Source: Pigmentiphaga sp. H8 (lineage in GTDB: Bacteria > Pseudomonadota > Gammaproteobacteria > Burkholderiales > Burkholderiaceae_B). From it: DNA of 64,000 bases. The notes under the pieces were generated by a model that was given only the letters and a program-made list of their open reading frames with translations, made no database searches and was not told the origin of the DNA. Position 1 is the first letter of the stretch. The number at the start of each line of letters is the position of its first letter. Shown here piece after piece: positions 34,810-42,152 of this stretch. Location: positions 3,596,001-3,660,000 of the forward strand of contig NZ_CP033966.1 of the NCBI RefSeq assembly GCF_003854895.1, written 5' to 3'. A program made the translations under genes and the position numbers.

Positions 34810-35418
34810 TTATAGACGTTTGGAGACGCGGATATGCGCACGCTTTTCTGCGGGATCTGACAATTTGTTGCCATCTCTGCCGAAACGGCCCGAAGCGGCC
34901 CCCACCGTTTCCCCCGCCGCCTCCATATGGCGCGCGCAGAATTCGTGCGCCGCCTGCAGCTCCCGGCTGATCAGCCGCGTGGATACCCCCCAGCGCTGGG
35001 CCAGCTCCTTCAGCGTCAGGCCATCGACCCGCGCGGCGTACAGTATGTCGCGCTGCCTGGCCGGCAAGGCGGCCAGCGCATCGGCCGCGCGCCCCAGATC
35101 GAAGCGGGCCTGCGCCACGCGCGACGGACCGGGCGCGGGGTCCGCCAGTTCGTACAGGTCGGCCACTTCGTCGGCGCTCAGGTAACGCTGCGTGCCGCGC
35201 AGCTTGTCGATCGCGGCATTGACGGCGGTATGCAGCAGGTAGGCCTGGGGATGCCTGACTTCGTTCAAACCCTCCCGATCCGCCAGTTGTACATAGGCAT
35301 CGTGCAGCGCATCGCTCGCCAGCTCCGCCGACCCCAGGCGCCTGACCAACTGCGCCTTGAGCGTTTCGTAGCGTTCGGCAAACAGCCGCTTCAGTTCGGC
35401 CAGGCCGCCGCCGGTCAT
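34810..35418 (-). CDS. ECF sigma factor, FecI-like
   Basis: 202 residues. ATG 35418 overlaps the STN-gene stop (ATGA), indicating translational coupling. Region 2 (~6-75: LFAERYETLKAQLVRRLGSAELASDALHDAYVQLA, HPQAYLLHTAVNAAIDKLR) and region 4 (~115-170: ALPARQRDILYAARVDGLTLKELAQRWGVSTRLISRELQAAHEFCARHM) are clear; regions 1 and 3 are absent, as in ECF sigmas. It belongs with the FecR next door. Its candidate targets are the CGTCTA-containing promoters before the protease operon, tpsA and tpsB. Confidence 0.94.
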   Translation of the reverse strand: MTGGGLAELKRLFAERYETLKAQLVRRLGSAELASDALHDAYVQLADREGLNEVRHPQAYLLHTAVNAAIDKLRGTQRYLSADEVADLYELADPAPGPSRVAQARFDLGRAADALAALPARQRDILYAARVDGLTLKELAQRWGVSTRLISRELQAAHEFCARHMEAAGETVGAASGRFGRDGNKLSDPAEKRAHIRVSKRL

Positions 35419-36149
35419 GATGCGCAGGCCTTCAGGCGGCCCGCCTGCTGCGTCACCAGCAGCACGATCGGCTGAATCAGCGCCGGCGGCGGCTCGATTT
35501 CCAGCCGCGCCCCTTCCAGGCTGGCTTCGATGCGGGGTTCGAGTTCGGCATGCCCCTGGGCCGCGGCCTTGACCCGCCGCAGCTCGCCGGAGCCGCTGAC
35601 GTAGGCACTGATGGCCAACCGGTACCGGCCGATCGACAGGCCGGCGTCGGCGCAAAGAATGCTGGTGGCCACGCGCTGCACCCGGCCGTAGAAAGCGGCA
35701 TGAAGCGCGATCCCTCCTTCGCCGTGCACCGCGGTTGACGCCGGTGGCTCGACCGGCACGATCACGAACGCTCCGGTCGAGGCGAACCTGGCCTGCATCC
35801 CGGTTCCCTGCAACAGGGCGGCCAAGGCGGCGTCGGGATCCAGGGCGCCGTGGACGGCCATCGACCGCAGGTGGACCACCTGGCCGGCGTCATAGAGCAC
35901 CGACCGTCCCGTCGCCTGGCTGTAGGCCTGCAACGCATCGTGCAGGGGTTGGCTGTCGATAGCGAACGCGGCGGGCTCGGTCCGGACGGCCGCGTCGGCC
36001 GCTCGTCCAGCTGCCTGCGCCGCGGCGGCGATATGAGCGAAGCCGCAGCAGAACGGCCCCAGGATCCAGGCAAGCAACATCATGCGCACACGAACGTGCA
36101 GGCGACGGGCTGACAGGCAGGCAACGGCTGGCAGGACATTCCACCCCAA
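35415..36149 (-). CDS. Secreted STN-domain protein with TonB-C-like end
   Basis: Up to 244 residues. The start is uncertain: TTG 36149 keeps the basic RRLHVRVR before the hydrophobic signal segment MMLLAWILGPFCCGFAHIAAAAQA, while ATG 36083 gives 222 residues without it. An STN domain follows (FAIDSQPLHDALQAYSQATGRSVLYDAGQVVHLRSMAVHGALDPDAALAALLQGTGMQARF), normally the signalling plug extension of TonB-dependent transducers or of secretins. The remainder (GRYRLAISAYVSGSGELRRVKAAAQGHAELEPRIEASLEG) resembles a TonB C-terminal fold. There is no barrel, so it is a free periplasmic STN protein. It is coupled to fecI by a 4-base overlap and is the likely signal input to FecR. Confidence 0.85.
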   Translation of the reverse strand: MGWNVLPAVACLSARRLHVRVRMMLLAWILGPFCCGFAHIAAAAQAAGRAADAAVRTEPAAFAIDSQPLHDALQAYSQATGRSVLYDAGQVVHLRSMAVHGALDPDAALAALLQGTGMQARFASTGAFVIVPVEPPASTAVHGEGGIALHAAFYGRVQRVATSILCADAGLSIGRYRLAISAYVSGSGELRRVKAAAQGHAELEPRIEASLEGARLEIEPPPALIQPIVLLVTQQAGRLKACAS

Positions 36150-36244
36150 ACGCGGAAGTTCTTCAGGGCCGCACGGCTGGACCGGACATGCGGCAAGGCC
36201 GCCGCATCGTAGCCGGCAGGCGTGACAACGGGATTACATCCGTT

Positions 36245-36544
36245 TCACCGCGCCGGCAGCTCCAGCGCTACGAACACCCTCGCTCCCCTTCGCTGCACCA
36301 GCAGTCCGGCCTCGATGCGCAGGACCTGCAGTTCCTGCGGCAACAGGGGGCGCACGACCATACCCAGCGGCATCGCGGGATCCTGCGCCGCGGCAAGGGC
36401 CGGCCGAGAAAGCGTCTCGAAGCGGTCGATGGGCACGTTCACCGCCACCCGCAGCCGGTCGCGCCAGGCCGCCATGGGCGCGGTCTCGCCGGGGCTCAGT
36501 TCCGCCAGGCAAAGACCGCCTGGCCGCCTAGCCCTTGGCCACAA
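36245..36544 (-). CDS. Hypothetical protein
   Basis: At most 99 residues from a TTG at 36544, overlapping the upstream gene's end by 17 bases; an internal ATG (36475) is the alternative. No signal peptide or known motif is recognised. The second half has alternating hydrophobic strands (LGMVVRPLLPQELQVLRIEAGLLVQRRGARVFVALELPAR), consistent with a small beta-rich protein. It is kept as a gene because it fits tightly between two operon members and this strand has the operon's direction. A non-coding stretch is possible. Confidence 0.5.
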   Translation of the reverse strand: MWPRARRPGGLCLAELSPGETAPMAAWRDRLRVAVNVPIDRFETLSRPALAAAQDPAMPLGMVVRPLLPQELQVLRIEAGLLVQRRGARVFVALELPAR

Positions 36545-37028
36545 AGCTGAGTTCCAGTTGCAGCACCATGGGCTGGCGCATGTCCGGCGGAGGCGGTTCG
36601 GACAAGGGCTGAGCAGTCAGCAGCGCGCGCAGGTCCTCGTCCACCTGGGGCTGCCCCAGCGACGCGAACTCCAGCCGTTCGACCTTGCCCGCCTGCCCCA
36701 CCCAGACGCGCACGATCAAGGGCGCCGGCGGCACGGCCGGCCCTTCCTGCAACATCCGCTCCTGCATCCAGGCATGCAGCCGCTGGACCGTCTCACTGTC
36801 GGGGTCGCTCAGCCAGGCCTGGAACTGATTGCCGGTCATCTGCGCATAGCTGATCCAGTGCTGCGGCACCGGTTGCGCGGGCGCCTGCGCCGCGGCGGGA
36901 CTGCCCGCCGCCGTGGTCAGCCCCAGTCCCAGGGCACCGGCGAGGCGGAGGAGGCGCTCCCGGACGCGGGCGAACGGGCCGCCGCGCCCGCGAGAGCTGG
37001 ATCGATTCGAAGAAGAAATCTGTGCCAT
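36528..37028 (-). CDS. Exported TonB-C-like protein
   Basis: 166 residues from ATG 37028. The basic N-region (SSRGRGGPFARVRERLLRL) and hydrophobic segment end near PAAAQA (~49), a signal peptide or anchor. The C-terminal ~75 residues (PLIVRVWVGQAGKVERLEFASLGQPQVDEDLRALLTAQPLSEPPPPDMRQPMVLQLELSF) follow the TonB C-terminal fold, without the proline-rich spacer of a real TonB. It could compete with, or receive a signal from, the TonB system of the locus. It lies 32 bases after the protease gene. Confidence 0.78.
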   Translation of the reverse strand: MAQISSSNRSSSRGRGGPFARVRERLLRLAGALGLGLTTAAGSPAAAQAPAQPVPQHWISYAQMTGNQFQAWLSDPDSETVQRLHAWMQERMLQEGPAVPPAPLIVRVWVGQAGKVERLEFASLGQPQVDEDLRALLTAQPLSEPPPPDMRQPMVLQLELSFVAKG

Positions 37029-37060
37029 GGTCGACAACGCGCAAAAGTGGGAAAACAGCG

Positions 37061-37807
37061 TCAGCCGCACAGGATGCCGACGGCCAGCGTGGCGGCACGG
37101 GCGGCTGGCGACTGGTTGGGGGCAAGCTGCGGAACGTCGCTCTGGGTGAAGGCAATACCGTTGTCGCGCAGGAAGGCCTTGACCTGTTCGGCGGAAATCG
37201 CGCGCACCTGCGAGGGCCCCTGCAACACGGCGCCGCCGGATGCGCGGCTCAGCATGCCGGTGGCCGCACCCGGCCACCGTGCCACGCGCTCGACCACCAC
37301 GCCGGCCACCAATCCGTCGCCGCGCAGCACCGCGCTGCCGCTGGTGCCCGGCTTGACCCCCGATATCAGGTTCAGATCCTCGCCACCCGGCACGGTCAAG
37401 GCATTGCTCAACACGCTGCCGCGTTGCGGCATGCGTTGCAATACGCTGTAGGCCTCGGTGAACACGCCCGCGCTCCCCTCAACTGCCCGCGCGCGTTCGG
37501 GAAAGGTGGCGCTGAGGTAAGGCACCAGGTCCGTACCCAGCACGGCCAGGTCGCGCTCGTTGCTGATGGCGCGCACACGCGCCTGCACCACCCTGCCGTC
37601 CTTGACGGCCAGGATGTCCCGGCAATGCTCGACGGCATGACGAGCCGTCAGTACGTCGCCCTGCGGATTCAGGAAGACGCCGGTGGCATGGGTCTCCGCC
37701 GTCGCCGACAGCCGCGGCGAAACGGCGGCCTGCCCCCATGCGAGCGGGGATACCAGCGCGGCGCATGCCGCCACGGAAACCGCGCGATGGCGAGTCGCCG
37801 TATCCAC
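37061..37807 (-). CDS. Secreted trypsin-like serine protease
   Basis: 248 residues from GTG 37807, behind a G-rich ribosome site (CGAGGGGGGCGC); a GTG ten codons upstream is less favoured. Signal peptide 1-25 (AVSVAACAALVSPLAWGQA). Catalytic triad of the S1/HtrA-like fold: H57 (LTARHAVEH), D86 (NERDLAVL), S156 (VKPGTSGSAVLRGDG). There is no PDZ domain. It heads the regulatory operon of the TPS locus, behind the conserved promoter element. It may process TpsA or cleave FecR/STN proteins during signalling; both are inference. Confidence 0.88.
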   Translation of the reverse strand: MDTATRHRAVSVAACAALVSPLAWGQAAVSPRLSATAETHATGVFLNPQGDVLTARHAVEHCRDILAVKDGRVVQARVRAISNERDLAVLGTDLVPYLSATFPERARAVEGSAGVFTEAYSVLQRMPQRGSVLSNALTVPGGEDLNLISGVKPGTSGSAVLRGDGLVAGVVVERVARWPGAATGMLSRASGGAVLQGPSQVRAISAEQVKAFLRDNGIAFTQSDVPQLAPNQSPAARAATLAVGILCG

Positions 37808-37890
37808 GCGCCCCCCTCGTTGAAAAGTCAGCCGCACAAAGTGCCTCGGGGTGATTGCCGGAATATGTCGGACATTCCGCTATTTCTATC

Positions 37891-37937
37891 TAGACGGAAA
37901 TCGGCCGGCGAAACCCCCGGTTGTCACGAAAATTTCA
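37891..37937 (-). promoter_or_regulatory. Conserved promoter element upstream of the protease-STN-fecIR operon
   Basis: + strand TAGACGG (37891-37897), 23 bases, TTGTCACGAAAATTTCA (37921-37937). The same arrangement occurs before tpsB (19554-19600). The two 17-base blocks differ at two positions only. It probably marks autoregulation by the FecI-like sigma factor. Confidence 0.7.
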
Positions 37938-37961
37938 CACGGCGAAGAGGAAAGCGAGGCG

Positions 37962-38492
37962 TCAGCGTTCCGCGCTCAGCAGGCGGCGCATGTAGCAGGC
38001 ATCGGCACCATAGCCGTCGAGCAGGCCGGGATCCGTCGCCACGGGTTCGAAGCCCAGCGCGGCCCAGTAGGGCCTGGCCAGCCCCAGCGATACTAGCGTC
38101 GCGCAGGCCAGGCCCGACGTACGCGCATGGCGCAGTCCGGCGCTGACCAGGGCACGGCCCACGCCCCGGCCGGCGGCGGCGGGCGCCACCGCGCAATCGT
38201 GCACGAACCAGCTATGCGCCCCCGCGGGCAGGGCCCGCAGCGGGACATTGAGCTGCGGCGGCTCGCCCAGCGTCCAGGGATAGGACACCAGGTAGCCCAG
38301 CAGTTCGCCGTCGCCGCGCGCGATCCAGCAGGTGCGCGGCGACAGTTCGATGCGATTCAGGAAGAAGCCCGCATCCTCGAGCAGGTCGAAGCCGGCGTAG
38401 GCCTGGGCCTGCACCACCAGTACGGCCTCGACGTCGGCCGGCTGCATCGCCTGGACGGCGAAGCCCGCCGGAAAACGGAGGGAGCCGGACAT
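37962..38492 (-). CDS. GNAT-family N-acetyltransferase
   Basis: 176 residues. ATG 38492 shares one base with the leuA stop (TGATG), so it is translationally coupled to leuA. The GNAT core is visible: substrate-side ARGDGELLGYLVSYPW, the acetyl-CoA loop VAPAAAGRGVGRALVSAGL and the terminal ARPYWAALGFEPV. The acetyl acceptor is unknown. It marks the right border of the TPS locus, 154 bases from the protease gene. Confidence 0.9.
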   Translation of the reverse strand: MSGSLRFPAGFAVQAMQPADVEAVLVVQAQAYAGFDLLEDAGFFLNRIELSPRTCWIARGDGELLGYLVSYPWTLGEPPQLNVPLRALPAGAHSWFVHDCAVAPAAAGRGVGRALVSAGLRHARTSGLACATLVSLGLARPYWAALGFEPVATDPGLLDGYGADACYMRRLLSAER

Positions 38493-40033
38493 CAGATCCC
38501 CTGAGCGTGCACCTTCTCCACCGGCGATTGCAGCTTGTTCAGCGCCGACAGATAGGCCTTGGCCGCCGCCACGACGATGTCGGGATCCGCACCCACGCCG
38601 TTGACGATGCGGCCGGAGCGGGACAGCCGCATGGTGACCTCGCCCTGCGACTCGGTGCCGGTGGTAATGGCGTTGACCGAGAACAGCAGCAGTTCGGCGC
38701 CGCTGCGGGTATGGCTTTCGATGGCGTTCACCGTGGCATCGACGGGCCCGTTGCCCTGCGCCTCGGCCACCACCTCCTTGCCGTTCTCCGAGAACACCAC
38801 GCGGGCGTGGGGCCGCTCGCCCGTTTCCGAGCGCTGCGCGAGCGCGACGAACCGGTAGGCGCCCTCGCCGGCTTCGCCCTGCTCGCCCGACACCAGCGCG
38901 TGGATGTCTTCGTCGAAGATCTCGGACTTGCGGTCCGCCAGATCCTTGAAGCGCGCGAAGGCCTCGTTCACCGCCTGCTCGGAATCGAGCTCGATGCCGA
39001 GTTCCTGCAAGCGCTGCTTGAACGCGTTGCGCCCGGACAGCTTGCCCAGCACGATCTTGTTGGCCGCCCAGCCGACGTCCTCGGCACGCATGATCTCGTA
39101 GGTCTGGCGCGCCTTGAGCACGCCGTCCTGGTGGATGCCCGAGGCGTGCGCGAAGGCATTGGCGCCGACGATGGCCTTGTTCGGCTGCACGACGAAGCCC
39201 GTGATGCCCGACACCAGCCGCGAGGCCGGCATGATCTGCGTGGCGTCGATGCCCACGTCCAGGCCGAAGTAGTCCTTGCGGGTCTTCACCGCCATCACCA
39301 CTTCTTCCAGCGAACAGTTGCCGGCGCGCTCGCCCAGGGCGTTGATCGTGCACTCGACCTGGCGGGCGCCGCCTATCTTGATGCCGGCCAGCGAATTGGC
39401 CACGGCCAGGCCCAGGTCGTCGTGGCAGTGGACAGACCAGACCGCCTTGTCGGAATTGGGAATGCGCTCGCGCAGCTTGCGGATGAACTCGCCATATTGC
39501 TCGGGCACCGCATAGCCGACGGTATCGGCGACGTTGATGGTGGTGGCGCCTTCGGCGATCACCGCTTCCAGGACCCGGCACAGGAAATCCGGATCCGAGC
39601 GGCTGCCGTCCTCGGGCGAGAACTCGATGTTGTCCGTGTACTGGCGCGCGAAGCGCACCGCCAGCCGGGCCTGTTCGAAGACCTGGTCGGGCGTCATGCG
39701 CAGCTTCTTCTCCATGTGGAGCGCGCTGGTCGCGATGAAGGTATGGATGCGCGCGCTGTTCGCGCCCCGCAGCGCCTCGCCCGCCCGCGAGATGTCGCGG
39801 TCGTTGGCGCGCGCCAGTGAACAGACGGTGGAATCCTTGATGGCCAGCGCGATGGCGCGGACCGATTCGAAATCGCCATTGCTGGCCGCGGCGAACCCCG
39901 CCTCGATGATGTCCACGCGCAGCTTCTCGAGCTGCTTGGCGATGCGGACCTTTTCCTCGTGCGTCATCGAGGCGCCGGGACTTTGCTCGCCGTCGCGCAG
40001 CGTGGTATCGAAAACGATCAGTTTGTCGCTCAT
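38492..40033 (-). CDS. leuA: 2-isopropylmalate synthase
   Basis: 513 residues from ATG 40033 (GGAAGGAGA upstream). The TIM-barrel HMGL-like domain has FDTTLRDGEQSPGASM and the metal site VHCHDDLGLAVANS. The C-terminal LeuA allosteric domain (~390-513: ERPHARVVFSENGKEVVAEAQGNGPVDATVNAI) provides leucine feedback inhibition. It condenses acetyl-CoA with 2-oxoisovalerate, the first committed step of leucine synthesis. It lies downstream of pssA, as is common in betaproteobacteria. Confidence 0.97.
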   Translation of the reverse strand: MSDKLIVFDTTLRDGEQSPGASMTHEEKVRIAKQLEKLRVDIIEAGFAAASNGDFESVRAIALAIKDSTVCSLARANDRDISRAGEALRGANSARIHTFIATSALHMEKKLRMTPDQVFEQARLAVRFARQYTDNIEFSPEDGSRSDPDFLCRVLEAVIAEGATTINVADTVGYAVPEQYGEFIRKLRERIPNSDKAVWSVHCHDDLGLAVANSLAGIKIGGARQVECTINALGERAGNCSLEEVVMAVKTRKDYFGLDVGIDATQIMPASRLVSGITGFVVQPNKAIVGANAFAHASGIHQDGVLKARQTYEIMRAEDVGWAANKIVLGKLSGRNAFKQRLQELGIELDSEQAVNEAFARFKDLADRKSEIFDEDIHALVSGEQGEAGEGAYRFVALAQRSETGERPHARVVFSENGKEVVAEAQGNGPVDATVNAIESHTRSGAELLLFSVNAITTGTESQGEVTMRLSRSGRIVNGVGADPDIVVAAAKAYLSALNKLQSPVEKVHAQGI

Positions 40034-40072
40034 GACTATCTCTCCTTCCAAGAGGGGATTTTACCCCCCCAC

Positions 40073-40110
40073 AAAAAAGCGGCCCTGCTTTTCAAGCTGG
40101 GCCGCCTTTT
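40073..40110. terminator. Bidirectional terminator between pssA and leuA
   Basis: A perfect 7-bp stem GCGGCCC (40079-40085) / GGGCCGC (40099-40105) with T runs on both strands (AAAAAA on the left, TTTTT on the right). On the minus strand it would end pssA transcripts or act as a leader control site for leuA. Confidence 0.75.
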
Positions 40111-40136
40111 TCCGCTTTTTTCCTCGGGAACGCCTG

Positions 40137-40922
40137 TCAGGACATGGAGGAAGGCCTTCTGCTCTTTTTCCATTTCATGCCCCACAGCACGTAGCCGGAC
40201 AGGCCGTAGATCACGAACAGCGCGAACAGCACGATGGGAGGGTCGCTGGAGATGAAGACGAAGGCCAGCACCACCAGCAGGATGGTCCAGAACGGCACGC
40301 TGCGCCCCAGCGCGAAGGACTTGCCGCTGAAGAACGGCGCGTTCGACACCATGCTGACGCCCGCGTAGACGGTCAGGCCGAAGGCCACCCAGGGCATCCA
40401 CAGTTCGCGGATGGGCAGCTTGTTGTCGACCGCCAGCCAGACGAATCCCGCCACCAGCGCCGCCGCCGCGGGGCTGGGAAGCCCCTGGAAGAAGCGCTTG
40501 TCCACCACACCGGTGTTGATGTTGAAACGGGCCAGCCGCAATGCCGCGCCGGCCACGTAGATGAAGGCCGCCAGCCAGCCCCACCGCCCCAGGCCGGTCA
40601 GGATCCATTCGTACATGACCAGCGCCGGCGCCACGCCGAACGAAGTCATGTCCGACAGCGAGTCGTACTGTTCGCCGAATGCCGACTGGGTATTGGTCAG
40701 GCGCGCGACGCGCCCGTCCATGCCATCGAGCACCATCGCGACGAAGATGGCGATGGCCGCCGCCTCGAAGCGGTCGTTCATGGCCTGCACGATGGCGTAG
40801 AAGCCGGCGAACAGGGCCGCCGTCGTGAATGCGTTGGGCAGCAGGTAGATGCCGCGGTGGCGATGCTCCAGATCTTTCACGACTGGACTCCGCCGGAAGA
40901 GGGATGGTCGAGGTGCACCCAC
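40137..40922 (-). CDS. pssA: CDP-diacylglycerol-serine O-phosphatidyltransferase
   Basis: 261 residues from GTG 40922; a GTG at 40880 (VKDLEHRHRG) has a GGAG and is a possible shorter start. The CDP-alcohol phosphotransferase motif is complete: DGMDGRVARLTNTQSAFGEQYDSLSD. About seven or eight membrane helices follow, including LLPNAFTTAALFAGFYAIV and VPFWTILLVVLAFVFI. It makes phosphatidylserine, the precursor of phosphatidylethanolamine, in the inner membrane. Confidence 0.95.
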   Translation of the reverse strand: MGAPRPSLFRRSPVVKDLEHRHRGIYLLPNAFTTAALFAGFYAIVQAMNDRFEAAAIAIFVAMVLDGMDGRVARLTNTQSAFGEQYDSLSDMTSFGVAPALVMYEWILTGLGRWGWLAAFIYVAGAALRLARFNINTGVVDKRFFQGLPSPAAAALVAGFVWLAVDNKLPIRELWMPWVAFGLTVYAGVSMVSNAPFFSGKSFALGRSVPFWTILLVVLAFVFISSDPPIVLFALFVIYGLSGYVLWGMKWKKSRRPSSMS

Positions 40923-41161
40923 GTTGCAATGCCCCCCATGGAATAAGGAGAAAGAGTGGTTTTGAGCATGAGGTGAAGGTTAACCGAAGCCATGCCGGCA
41001 GGCCAATTGCGCGGGGCTGGCGCGGGAAGCTCGCACCAAGACCAATTTCCGCAGATAAAACCAAATGGTCCACTTTTGACGCCACTTTTCGAGATACGTT
41101 GAAACTCCATTTAATCCTGGATATCCCTGATTCTCCAGGCCATTTTCCGATTCCCTTTCTA

Positions 41162-41222
41162 TTGACTTGCAAAACGCCGCGCTGCTAGATTGGTACAAAC
41201 ACAAAAACCATAGTTGTACCAA
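41162..41222 (+). promoter_or_regulatory. Sigma-70 promoter with a 9-bp-arm operator
   Basis: TTGACT (41162-41167), 18 bases, TAGATT (41186-41191). A perfect inverted repeat TTGGTACAA (41190-41198) / TTGTACCAA (41214-41222), 15 bases apart, overlaps the -10 and the start region, ending 12 bases before the hydrolase ATG. The position suits a repressor that blocks initiation. The rest of the 311-base gap (40923-41233) shows nothing else clear beyond the presumed pssA promoter. Confidence 0.65.
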
Positions 41223-41233
41223 TTGGAGACAGC

Positions 41234-42148
41234 ATGCCCCACGTAGAATGGCACGGCGGTACCGAGCACTGGACCACGAAGGGCGACATCCGCCTGTTCC
41301 TGTGGCAGAAACCGGCCGCCACCGATGTTCCGTTCGCCGGCACGATCCTTTTCGTGCACGGCTCGTCCATGGCTTCGCAGCCCACGTTCGACCTGTCAGT
41401 CCCCGGCAGGCCGGACTCCTCCGTCATGGACTGGTTCGCCCGCCGGGGATTCGACACCTGGTGCATGGACAACGAAGGCTACGGCCGCTCCGACAAGCAC
41501 CGACCGATCAATTTCGACATCGCCAACGGCGCCGACGACCTCGCCGCGGGATCGCAATACATCCTGGCGCGCAACGGCGGCAAGCCGCTGTTCGTCTACG
41601 GCATCTCGTCGGGCGCGCTGAAGGCAGCGCTGTTCGCGCAGCGCCATCCCGAGCGCGTCGCCCGCATCGCGCTCGATGCCTTCGTCTGGACCGGCGAAGG
41701 CAGCCCCACCCTGAAGGAACGCGCCAAGAAACTGCCCGAGTTCCAGGCCAGGACGCGTCGCCCCATCGACCGCGCCTTCGTCCACAGCATCTTCAACCGC
41801 GACCACCCCGGCACCGCCGACGACGCCACCGTCGAGGCCTTCGCCGACGCCATCCTGACCCTGGACGATTCCATGCCCACGGGAACCTACGTGGACATGT
41901 GCTCGAAGCTGCCGCTGATCGACCCGCTGCACCTGCGGGTGCCGACCCTGGTCATGCGCGGCGAATACGACGGCATCGCCAGCTTCGACGACCTGATGCG
42001 CTTCTTCGAACGGCTGCCCAACATGGACAAGCAGTTCACCGTCATGTCGGGCATCTCGCACGCCAGCTTCCAGCAGAAGAACTACCTGCGCGTCTATCAC
42101 ATCCTGCACGCCTTTCTCACGCTCCCCGAAGCCCGATACGGAGGTTGA
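41234..42148 (+). CDS. Alpha/beta hydrolase
   Basis: 304 residues, ATG after TTGGAGACAGC. Fold markers: TILFVHGSSMASQPTFD (oxyanion region), the nucleophile elbow VYGISSGALK (S125), the late acid MRGEYDGIAS and the histidine SGISHASFQQ. There is no signal peptide, so it is cytoplasmic. It is followed four bases later by a Bug receptor gene, and both sit behind an operator-controlled promoter, so they probably serve uptake and hydrolysis of one ester or ring-cleavage product. The substrate is unknown. Confidence 0.9.
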   Translation: MPHVEWHGGTEHWTTKGDIRLFLWQKPAATDVPFAGTILFVHGSSMASQPTFDLSVPGRPDSSVMDWFARRGFDTWCMDNEGYGRSDKHRPINFDIANGADDLAAGSQYILARNGGKPLFVYGISSGALKAALFAQRHPERVARIALDAFVWTGEGSPTLKERAKKLPEFQARTRRPIDRAFVHSIFNRDHPGTADDATVEAFADAILTLDDSMPTGTYVDMCSKLPLIDPLHLRVPTLVMRGEYDGIASFDDLMRFFERLPNMDKQFTVMSGISHASFQQKNYLRVYHILHAFLTLPEARYGG

Positions 42149-42152
42149 CTCC

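Noticed and set aside
34811..34818. CGTCTATA upstream of fecR as a fourth sigma-dependent promoter
   Set aside because: It is formed by the last codons of fecI (Arg-Leu-stop), lacks the second conserved block at the right distance, and fecI and fecR are probably co-transcribed.
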